Source: Bryobacteraceae bacterium (lineage in GTDB: Bacteria > Acidobacteriota > Terriglobia > Bryobacterales > Bryobacteraceae). From it: a stretch of DNA of 16,694 nucleotides. Below, in pieces: positions 6,969 to 13,659 of this stretch; position 1 is the first letter of the stretch; each line of letters starts with the position of its first letter. The position numbers were made by a program, and so were the translations under genes. The DNA is taken from the NCBI GenBank assembly GCA_030036985.1, contig JASHSD010000369.1, positions 1 through 16,694 on the forward strand. The letters run 5' to 3'. The notes under the pieces are model-generated. The model had not been told where the DNA came from, did not search any database, and worked only from the letters and a program-made list of their open reading frames with translations.

Positions 6969-8644
6969 AGCGCGGGCATCCCGTGGCCCCACGTATCGGG
7001 CGGAGAAAGATCGCGGCGAAACTTCGGCGGCCGCATGTCCCGGCGATCGCTGCTGAAGATAGCATCGCCCTGTTCGATCAGATAGTCCGCGGTCCGAGCC
7101 GCAATCGCCATAATCGTGAGACCCGGATTCGCCGACCCCTGCGTCGGCATCACGCTGCCGTCGCATACGAACAGATTCGCGACATCGTGCGTGCGTCCGA
7201 AGCTGTCAACCACAGACGTTTCCGGATTGCGCCCCATGCGCGCGGCGCCGACCAGATGAGCGTAACGCGATTCCTGCACCACCTCTTCGGCGCCCGCGGC
7301 CCACATCACGTCGATCGTTTTCCGCTTGCCGAACGCGATCAGCTTCTGATCGTTGTCATACAGATTGAAGGTGACCTTCGCCACGGGGATGCCCCAGTGG
7401 TCTTTTTGGTCCGTGGCGATCTCGACCCGATTGTCCGCGCTCGGCAGAATCTCGCCAAGCAGCCCGAAGGCGGCCCAGTGGTTGTAGTCCATCATGATGC
7501 GGCGCATGCCCCATCCCCATGCGCCTTTCGCGGCCATCATCTGTTTCGCGAAGGCGATCGGCAATGGCCCGACCGTCTGGATGGCGAAGCCGCGGGCGAA
7601 TCCGCGCTTCGGATCGGTTTCGTAAAACTCTTCCGTGAGCGCGTGGGCGGGCGGCGCTTTGTACATGCGCACCGGTTGATCGAAGCGGCCGAGCACCACG
7701 TTTCCTGCCTGCACCATCAGATAGCGTCCGACCGTCCCGCTGGAATTGGCGAGGCCGGAATTCAGCAGCAGGCGCGGCGTTTCGATCGCATAGCCCGCCA
7801 CGACCACGGCCTTCGCCTTCTGAAAGTGCTCGCGCCCGTCGCGATCGAAATAAGACACGCCATTCACGCGCCGATTGTTTCCAAGGTTTACTCGCGAAAC
7901 CATGCTGCGGTCGCGAATCTCCGCGCCCTTGGCGAGGGCGTCGGGAACATGCGTGACGAGCGTGCTCGCCTTTGCGCCCACCTTGCAGCCCTGAATGCAG
8001 AAGCCGCGATAAATACAATGGGGCCGATCCGCACGCGATGCGCTGAGAATCCCAACCGGCCCGCCGGCGCACACGCCGATGCCGAGCTTGGTGCAGCCGC
8101 GAATAAGCGCATCGCCCACGCCGCCCATGGGATGCGGTCCATACGGATAACCGTGCGGATCGCCCCACGGATAATACGCAGGCCCCGCCACCGGCAGTTC
8201 GCGTTCGATGAGTTCGTAATAAGGCTTGAGGTCCCAGTAAGAGATGGGCCAGTCGGCGCCCACGCCGTCCTGCGAATACACGCGGAAATCGGAGGGATGA
8301 AAGCGCGGCGTGAATGAAGCCCAGTGCACGGTGCCGCCGCCGACGCCTTTGCCGCTGTTATTCTCGCCGAGAGCCAGCGGATGCTTGCCCGTGGTGATGC
8401 GCTCGTCGTTCCAGTAAAGCTGGTGCGAGCCTTTTTCGTCGCTCACCCAGTCGCGCTCGGTGTCCCAGAACGGACCCGCGTCGAATCCGACCACGTGGAA
8501 ACCCGCGCGGGCCAGGCGCTGCAGCAGCACGCCGCCGCCCGCGCCGACGCCGACAATCGCGTAATCCACCTCTTCGTCGGGGTTGAACCGGCGCATCGGG
8601 GTCTCGATCGTCTGCATTGCCCCGAGCCGGTGCGGCGGGTTCAA
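6965..8644 (-). CDS. GMC-family FAD-dependent oxidoreductase (gluconate/sugar dehydrogenase-like large subunit)
   Basis: This protein of about 559 aa oxidises an alcohol or sugar using FAD. The dinucleotide-binding loop is VGVGAGGG (31-38), the second GMC signature is GKGVGGGTVHWASFTPRF (98-115), and the C-terminal domain has the catalytic His463 (YAHLVGAARMG) and the Asn-containing segment GSANPGLTI (503-511). A CIYRGFCIQGC cluster (210-220) is seen in gluconate-dehydrogenase-type GMC subunits. I chose TTG 8644 because it overlaps the upstream stop as TTGA, has GGGGGG six bases before it, and matches the overlap pattern of the other junctions. ATG 8617 (550 aa) is a good alternative. No Tat or Sec signal is visible. 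The next gene upstream is the small subunit, so the two likely form a complex. The electron acceptor is unknown; no cytochrome gene is present. Confidence 0.88.
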   Translation of the reverse strand: MNPPHRLGAMQTIETPMRRFNPDEEVDYAIVGVGAGGGVLLQRLARAGFHVVGFDAGPFWDTERDWVSDEKGSHQLYWNDERITTGKHPLALGENNSGKGVGGGTVHWASFTPRFHPSDFRVYSQDGVGADWPISYWDLKPYYELIERELPVAGPAYYPWGDPHGYPYGPHPMGGVGDALIRGCTKLGIGVCAGGPVGILSASRADRPHCIYRGFCIQGCKVGAKASTLVTHVPDALAKGAEIRDRSMVSRVNLGNNRRVNGVSYFDRDGREHFQKAKAVVVAGYAIETPRLLLNSGLANSSGTVGRYLMVQAGNVVLGRFDQPVRMYKAPPAHALTEEFYETDPKRGFARGFAIQTVGPLPIAFAKQMMAAKGAWGWGMRRIMMDYNHWAAFGLLGEILPSADNRVEIATDQKDHWGIPVAKVTFNLYDNDQKLIAFGKRKTIDVMWAAGAEEVVQESRYAHLVGAARMGRNPETSVVDSFGRTHDVANLFVCDGSVMPTQGSANPGLTIMAIAARTADYLIEQGDAIFSSDRRDMRPPKFRRDLSPPDTWGHGMPAL

Positions 8645-9348
8645 TGCGTGCCCCCCTGCGGGCCGCCGTGATGCTCCGACTGCCCTCCAATGGGCGTGTA
8701 TCGATCCGAGACGGAATCCTCGGGAGCCGACCATTCGTAGCGGCGCTCCTCCACCTCCCACGGTTCCGGATCGCCTCGTTCGAGGCGCATATAGGCGCGC
8801 GGATAGGCAGGGCCGCCGAAACCGATTTCATCCCAGGCCGTGGGATGCGAGTAATACGCGCTCACGCAATCCTGCACGAGAAGTCTCCAAAAACGTTCGA
8901 TCGGCATACGCGCCCAGATGTCGTGCGCCGCGGGCGGCTTGCCGTCGTGGAGCGTTGCCAGCAGCTCGTCCTGAGCCTTCTCTCCGATTTCGAGGAACCC
9001 GCGCCCGTGCAGATGCTGCGCGATCTGCTCGATCGCCTGGAGCCCCAGCCGATACGCCTCGCGATCCGGCGGCATTTCTTCGTAGCGATAGCCATCGCCG
9101 CTGTTTTCGTGCATCCGCGAATCGATCCAGGGCAGAATGGGAATCCAATTTTCTTTGTCGCGATCGTCCTGCGGCAGGATGTGCCGGCAGACCGCTTCCA
9201 TCAGCCGCGCTTCGTCTTCGCTGAAGAACCTGATCGGCGGCACGTTGTTGACGCGGTCCAGAATCACTTCGCGCGTATGCGCGTCCCAATATCGGCGCTG
9301 CTCAAGAGTGCGAAAGCCCGGATAATAACCCGGATGCGGCCGGCTCAT
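8641..9348 (-). CDS. Gluconate 2-dehydrogenase subunit 3-like protein
   Basis: This 235-aa protein resembles subunit 3 of membrane-bound gluconate and related sugar dehydrogenases, the small partner of the FAD-bearing GMC subunit. Recognisable parts are FFSEDEARLMEAVCRHILPQDD (residues 41-62), the helical middle with QAIEQIAQHL (104-113), and DIWARMPIERFW (143-154) before AYYSHPTAWDEIGFGGPAYP (164-183). Many relatives begin with a Tat signal. Here the chain begins MSRPHPGYYPGF with no hydrophobic segment, so export would depend on another subunit. The C-terminal tail is Gly/His-rich (EHHGGPQGGTH). The start is ATG 9348, overlapping the upstream stop (ATGA); a longer in-frame extension only overlaps the upstream gene. 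It sits directly before the GMC gene, as expected for a two-subunit enzyme. Confidence 0.85.
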   Translation of the reverse strand: MSRPHPGYYPGFRTLEQRRYWDAHTREVILDRVNNVPPIRFFSEDEARLMEAVCRHILPQDDRDKENWIPILPWIDSRMHENSGDGYRYEEMPPDREAYRLGLQAIEQIAQHLHGRGFLEIGEKAQDELLATLHDGKPPAAHDIWARMPIERFWRLLVQDCVSAYYSHPTAWDEIGFGGPAYPRAYMRLERGDPEPWEVEERRYEWSAPEDSVSDRYTPIGGQSEHHGGPQGGTH

Positions 9349-10259
9349 GATTTCTTTTCCCGGCCCAGCATGCTCGCCAGCACGCCCAGAAATCCGGCGG
9401 CGGCGAACAGCAGCGGCGCGAAAATCGGAGGCCCATAGATCACGTTGTAGAGCGGCTTCCGCATGCCGCCGGGCCGCCGCATCACGCCGCGCGCGTGATA
9501 GAAGAAGCCCACGCCGCCATCGACGATCGCCAGTGCCGACGCCGCGGGCAGCAGCGTCTGCGCGGATTTCCTGTCCTTGACGCCTGCTATGGCCGCGCCC
9601 AACAGCACCGGCGCCAGCACCACCGGAGTCCACTGCGCTTTGTAACGAAAATTGTTTTTGTAGTGCGAATACCAGGCTTCGAAGCCGCTGAAGAGCGCAG
9701 AGAACGCGGTCGCGACGGCGAGGTTTTTCTGGAATCGGCCCTCGCGCAGATCCTGTTCCCAGGTGATCGGCTCGTGGGCATAGCCGATGCGCGCGGCCCA
9801 GTGCTTCGCATGCGCGGGCTTGGGCAATAACAGATCGTCGCGATCGTTATCGCGCCGCATGAACGAAGCGAGCAGTCCGAGGTACGCCGCGGTTCCGAAC
9901 AACAGCGGCGCGAAAATCGGCGGACCCATGACGATATTCGTCATGGGCAACCTCCATCCGCCGGGCTTGCGCTTCACGCCCAGGATATGAAAGTAGAATC
10001 CGGTCGCGCTGTCCGCAAGCGTGAGAATCGAAGTTCCGCGCAGGATCGTGACCGCTGCCTTCCGGCTGAAGAATCCCGCTAAACCCGCGCCTGCCAGCGC
10101 TCCGCTGAGGATCACGGGCGTATACATGATGCGGCGGCTGTAGCTGCCCTTGTAATGCTCGTACGCTACTTCGAGGCCGCTGGCCGCGCTTGATACCGCT
10201 GCCATCAGCGACAGCCAGCGCTGAAACCGGCCTTCGCGAACCGTGACCGCCAGGCTCAC
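9345..10259 (-). CDS. Membrane protein made of two tandem homologous units
   Basis: This 304-aa hydrophobic protein is not a family I can name. It is an internal duplication: residues 8-136 and 172-300 align almost end to end. Each copy starts REGRFQ, then SGxE followed by HYK, TPV(I/V)L, (F/Y)H-x2-GV-x-R-x-PGG, and the identical GPPIFAPLLF, ending LGxLAS and a charged stretch. Each copy has about four hydrophobic segments, giving perhaps eight membrane helices. Histidines H35/H91 in copy 1 correspond to H199/H255 in copy 2, which could bind heme or another cofactor, or simply be structural. The start is GTG 10259, overlapping the SDR stop (GTGA), with AGGG a few bases upstream. It lies between the SDR and the subunit-3 gene, so a role as membrane anchor or electron-transfer partner of the GMC enzyme is inferred from position only. 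Confidence 0.8.
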   Translation of the reverse strand: MSLAVTVREGRFQRWLSLMAAVSSAASGLEVAYEHYKGSYSRRIMYTPVILSGALAGAGLAGFFSRKAAVTILRGTSILTLADSATGFYFHILGVKRKPGGWRLPMTNIVMGPPIFAPLLFGTAAYLGLLASFMRRDNDRDDLLLPKPAHAKHWAARIGYAHEPITWEQDLREGRFQKNLAVATAFSALFSGFEAWYSHYKNNFRYKAQWTPVVLAPVLLGAAIAGVKDRKSAQTLLPAASALAIVDGGVGFFYHARGVMRRPGGMRKPLYNVIYGPPIFAPLLFAAAGFLGVLASMLGREKKS

Positions 10260-11266
10260 GCGTGCCCTTTCGATGTCCGAATCAACGACGGTTTTAAGAA
10301 CAGCGCACCCGCGCCCGCCAGCGCCGCCGCGCCCGCGCCCACGATTCCTCGATGGAGATCCATCCACGTCAGCGGACTGGTATCGCTCGCGCGCGCATCG
10401 AAGATCCCATGCGCGGCATAATCGCCCGGAACCGGTTCGAAGAGATTGTCCGGCCGATCCGGCGGAACAGGCTGCTGCGTTTCCTGGCTGCTGTATCCGT
10501 TTTTGGCGAGGTACTCATCGGCGTAACCTGGCGCGATCATTTGTCCATAGATCGCCTTCGACGTAGGCCATGCGACGTAGACTTCGCGCCGTTGATGGCT
10601 CGACGCCCAAACGATGGCGCGCGCTGCGACTTCCGGCTGATAAATCGGCGGAACCGGCTCGGGCTGCCGGGGCAACCGCGTACGGCACCAACTGAACTGC
10701 GGTGTATTCATCGCAGGCAGGTGCACGATGGTGAGGTGAACGGCGCTGTTTTGATGGATGAGCTCCGAGCGAAGTGAATCCGTGAAACCAACGATCGCGT
10801 GCTTGGCCCCGCAATAGGCGGACTGCAGCGGAATCGAGCGATAAGCCAGCGCTGAGCCCACCTGCACGATGGTTCCGCGATTGCGCTGACGCATGCGCTT
10901 GATGGCGGCCATGGTTCCGTAGACGCATCCGAGATACGTGACTTCGGTTGCGCGCTTGAATTCGTCCGGCGTGATCTCGTGGAAGGGCGCGAAGATCGTG
11001 GTCATCGCGTCATTGACCCAAACGTCGATGGGACCGAGTTCGCGCTCAACCAGCTCGGCGGCGTTCTCGATCTGTTCGGCATTCGCAACGTCCGCCGGTA
11101 ACACGATGGCTTTGCCTCCGGCCTCTTCGACCTCGCGCCGCGCCGCTTCCAGGCGTTCGCGTCCGCGCGCAATCAATCCGATGTGCGCGCCTTCGCGCGC
11201 GAACGCCTGCGTCACGGCGCGGCCCACCCCGGCCGACGCCCCTGTGACAACAACGACACGGCTCAT
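10256..11266 (-). CDS. Short-chain dehydrogenase/reductase with C-terminal hydrophobic tail
   Basis: This 336-aa SDR binds NAD(P)H and acts on an alcohol or carbonyl group. The Rossmann loop is TGASAGVG (8-15), the active site has S138 (VQVGSALAY) and Y151-x3-K155 (SAYCGAKHA), and the usual NNAG motif is NDAM (85-88). The Rossmann core ends near residue 240. A tail of about 95 residues follows and includes a hydrophobic stretch GIVGAGAAALAGAGALFL (307-324), which could be a single membrane helix. R32-R34-(G)-R36 after the second strand hints at NADP(H) preference, weakly. The start is ATG 11266, overlapping the end of the GH15 3' remainder as ATGA; the in-frame extension to 11299 lies inside that frame. 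The substrate is unknown; a sugar or lactone oxidation role is suggested only by the neighbours. Confidence 0.87.
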   Translation of the reverse strand: MSRVVVVTGASAGVGRAVTQAFAREGAHIGLIARGRERLEAARREVEEAGGKAIVLPADVANAEQIENAAELVERELGPIDVWVNDAMTTIFAPFHEITPDEFKRATEVTYLGCVYGTMAAIKRMRQRNRGTIVQVGSALAYRSIPLQSAYCGAKHAIVGFTDSLRSELIHQNSAVHLTIVHLPAMNTPQFSWCRTRLPRQPEPVPPIYQPEVAARAIVWASSHQRREVYVAWPTSKAIYGQMIAPGYADEYLAKNGYSSQETQQPVPPDRPDNLFEPVPGDYAAHGIFDARASDTSPLTWMDLHRGIVGAGAAALAGAGALFLKPSLIRTSKGHA

Positions 11267-11736
11267 ATAGTTTTCACCTTGTAATTCCGGCCTTCCCATC
11301 GATCCCGCGATTTCCAGAAGAACGTGAACTCCACGCCGGCTTCAATCGCGGATTGCGGCAGATCCAGAAACTCCGCGCCAACGCCGCTTGCGTGGGAATC
11401 GTCGTCGCTCCACGTGGTCCAGTTGTCCTGAGTCCAGCGCAGGCGGAACTGTTCCGGCGCGCAGATGCGAAGCAGGCAGTTTCTGCGCGCGCACGAAATC
11501 GGGTGCATGGGCAGCCAGAACTCGGCATGGCTCTCCGGAGCATGGCCGCCGTAGCGCCGCTCGACTTCGGTAATCAGATCGAAGACCTTGCCATCTCGGC
11601 GCGATCGCAGCAGCCGCAGATATTCGGAATGCGCCCAGAGCAGCGGCGCCGCGGAATCGGTGGGTCCGCCGCAAAACATGTGGGCTTCCGGGATATCCGC
11701 TTCATCCCAAATCTGCTCGGGCAGCAGAAGGCTCGA
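11263..11736 (-). pseudogene. In-frame 3' remainder of the GH15 gene after the TGA
   Basis: This stretch continues the GH15 reading frame directly after the TGA at 11737-11739, with no further stop for 157 codons. It holds the catalytic-base motif LPEQIWD, then MFCGGPTDSAAPLLWAHSEYL, typical of the last barrel helices, and a C-terminal beta region (FRLRWTQDNWTTWSDD). Joined to the upstream part it gives about 788 codons, a normal size for glucodextranase-like GH15 proteins. The first possible internal restart, ATG at 11679, would make a 138-aa fragment that begins after the active site, so it is unlikely to be a separate functional gene. The final TGA overlaps the SDR start (ATGA), so the original gene was probably coupled to the SDR. 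Confidence 0.8.
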
Positions 11737-11739
11737 TCA
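11737..11739 (-). other. In-frame TGA in the GH15 gene, followed by a small hairpin
   Basis: The TGA separates KFA from SSLLLPEQ in a reading frame otherwise intact on both sides. On the minus strand a perfect 6-bp hairpin (TCTGCT, loop GCCCG, AGCAGA; 11728-11712) begins 8 nt after the TGA. The hairpin coincides with codons of the conserved motif, so it may be incidental. Selenocysteine is possible in principle but no redox role is expected here. Confidence 0.85.
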
Positions 11740-13629
11740 CGCGAACTTTTCCATCGCCTGCACCAGTGGCATACAGTCGTGTCCTGCGGCCAGTTCGTAA
11801 TGCGCGCGCTCGCCGGCAAGCAGCGGCCAGGACCTGCCTCGTCCCCATTTGTCGTAAGGCGAGCCGTCGGGACGCTGGCCGTAGCCGTCATGCGTATAGC
11901 GCCGCCAGCAAGGTCCGGCGGGCGTGGAGGTCTTGAGCTTCGCATCAATTTCCCCCAACGTTTTCAGGATGACCGGATCGTCGGGAGCGAGAATCCCGTA
12001 ACGCACCAACTGCAGACAGCCGCCATCGACGATCTCTGAAGCGGGGTACGCTCCCGAGTGCTCCGGCGGCTGGCTGGAGAGCTGTATGACGGCCTTATCC
12101 ACATCGCCTGGCGAGGCCACATCTCCCGGCTTCGCGGGATTGAGGCGAGCGAAAATTCCCTGTGAGGTGACCGTCCACTCGTGGAGATGGGCCACCAGAA
12201 AATCGGCATAGCTTTCAAGGAACGCCGCCGTTTCCGCTTGGCCGCCATTCCGTTCGAATGCCGCGGCGCAGATGCACGCGGCGATAATTGTGGCGAGCGT
12301 TGAGGGCGAGTAGCCGCTCGCTTCTTCCCATCTTTCTTCGCCCGTCACAGGACCGCTCAACAGAAGAAAATTGATGGCCCGGCGCACCATCACGCTCACA
12401 TCGAAATTCGGCAGCAGGTCTTCCCGTTTCAGACGCCACGCCAGCATGAGCGGGAAAGCCACTTCATCCAACTGGACGCTCTTGCCGAACGGTTCGCCGT
12501 CGACCCGGAAATTCTGGGTGAAGCCGCCGTTCTCTTCCTGCCGCGCGGCCAGATAGATGAGAACGCGAACGGGCGCTTCCTTGTTGCCCGCGGCAAGCAG
12601 ACCCAGCGCGCTCTGAACCACGTCACGCGTCCAGACCAGGTGATAACCACCCTTGCCTTCTTCGTCATTGCGGTCTTCGCCCCATGGCGTCGCGAGCGAC
12701 GCGACAAACGCGCCCTGATAGATCTTGTCTTCATGCGCAAGGATGACGTTGTAGCCCGCACGATAGAGGCGGCCGTCGTCGCCGCTGAATTTCTCGAGCG
12801 CCAGCCGATCCTGCACGGCGTCACACCAGCTGTAAATAAACACCCGACGCTGCTTCTGGAAATCCTCGCCCAGGCTCTGAAGCAGAGTGGATGTCGCGCT
12901 GGGCATGGTTTCGCCCAAGGCGATAGACACCGTGAACTCACGATTGCCGTGCAGATCCAGTTCGCCCGTCAGCGCGACATTGCCGTTTTTCGCTTCGTCG
13001 AATTCCCAAGTCATGCGGTGGTTCGTGTGAATGTCCGTGTATCCGTCGCTGCGGCCCACGTATCCGCACGAGAGTTTGGAGAAACGGCACGAGGCGCCAA
13101 CCACGACCCATCGCCCATTCTTCTCGGCTGTCAGCAACTCACGGCCACCGACTTCGATGATCGATGCGTTGTTATCGCCGCCACTGTCCTCCAGGTGAGG
13201 CGCGCATAGCAGATACACATGCAGGCGCTTGAGGAACGAGTCGTCGCCTTCCAGCCTGACCCGCATGAGAACGGAAGCACGTCGCGGATCGGCGATGATT
13301 TCCTTGCTGTAACAGAAACGGCCTTCGCGATCGCGTGAAGCGATGCGATAACCCTGCGCCGGCTCGATGCGAACCACCGTGTGGTCGAGGTCGCGCTTCT
13401 CTTCCAGAAACAGGCCGTTCCCATCCGCGAACAGAAACTGCGCATCGCGGATCTGCGGCCGATCCACGTTGGGATAAAAGATTTCCGTCAGGGTGCCGTT
13501 CCAGACGGTGAACCAGATTCGGCTGGCCAGCGTCGCTGCTGTCCCGATGCCCTGCTTGGCCGCGGGACTCCAACGCGGCTCGTCGCCGGGCGCGCCGAAT
13601 GCGCTTCGGTTTCCTCGAAATTGGGGCAT
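11737..13629 (-). CDS. GH15 glucoamylase/glucodextranase-like protein, cut short by in-frame TGA
   Basis: The 630 sense codons form the N-terminal glucodextranase-type beta domain (FGAPGDEPRW at 11-20, FYPNVDRPQI at 51-60) and most of the GH15 alpha/alpha barrel. These enzymes release glucose from the non-reducing end of alpha-glucans. Barrel motifs are HLVWTRDVVQSALG (330-343), the general-acid region ERWEEASGYSPSTLA with E435/E436, and KWGRGRSWPLLAGERAHYE (594-612). The frame hits TGA at codon 631 and then resumes in the same frame with LLLPEQIWD, the GH15 catalytic-base motif (E638). As translated to the TGA the enzyme lacks that base and the C-terminal beta region, so it should be inactive. 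The start is ATG 13629, 30 bp after the TPP-enzyme gene. The cause may be a nonsense mutation, a sequencing error or read-through. Confidence 0.82.
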   Translation of the reverse strand: MPQFRGNRSAFGAPGDEPRWSPAAKQGIGTAATLASRIWFTVWNGTLTEIFYPNVDRPQIRDAQFLFADGNGLFLEEKRDLDHTVVRIEPAQGYRIASRDREGRFCYSKEIIADPRRASVLMRVRLEGDDSFLKRLHVYLLCAPHLEDSGGDNNASIIEVGGRELLTAEKNGRWVVVGASCRFSKLSCGYVGRSDGYTDIHTNHRMTWEFDEAKNGNVALTGELDLHGNREFTVSIALGETMPSATSTLLQSLGEDFQKQRRVFIYSWCDAVQDRLALEKFSGDDGRLYRAGYNVILAHEDKIYQGAFVASLATPWGEDRNDEEGKGGYHLVWTRDVVQSALGLLAAGNKEAPVRVLIYLAARQEENGGFTQNFRVDGEPFGKSVQLDEVAFPLMLAWRLKREDLLPNFDVSVMVRRAINFLLLSGPVTGEERWEEASGYSPSTLATIIAACICAAAFERNGGQAETAAFLESYADFLVAHLHEWTVTSQGIFARLNPAKPGDVASPGDVDKAVIQLSSQPPEHSGAYPASEIVDGGCLQLVRYGILAPDDPVILKTLGEIDAKLKTSTPAGPCWRRYTHDGYGQRPDGSPYDKWGRGRSWPLLAGERAHYELAAGHDCMPLVQAMEKFA

Positions 13630-13659
13630 CAGCTCTGCATTCGTTCCCGCCCGCGGCCG

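Noticed and set aside
6969..7166. Upstream extension of the enolase-superfamily gene
   Set aside because: These codons overlap the 3' end of the GMC gene, and enolase-type proteins start with the strand at KIESIKVRAF.
6983..8317. A 444-codon open frame on the plus strand opposite the GMC gene
   Set aside because: It lies wholly antisense to a strongly recognised GMC oxidoreductase, and its Arg/His/Ala-rich translation has no family features. Long antisense frames are expected at this GC content.
11263..11679. A separate small gene starting at ATG 11679
   Set aside because: It is the same frame as the GH15 gene, and its sequence is the continuation of the GH15 barrel and C-terminal region, not an independent protein.
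13630..13659. Possible promoter or terminator between the TPP enzyme and GH15 genes
   Set aside because: The 30-bp gap contains no hairpin with a T-run and no recognisable promoter, so it is treated as an ordinary intra-operon spacer.
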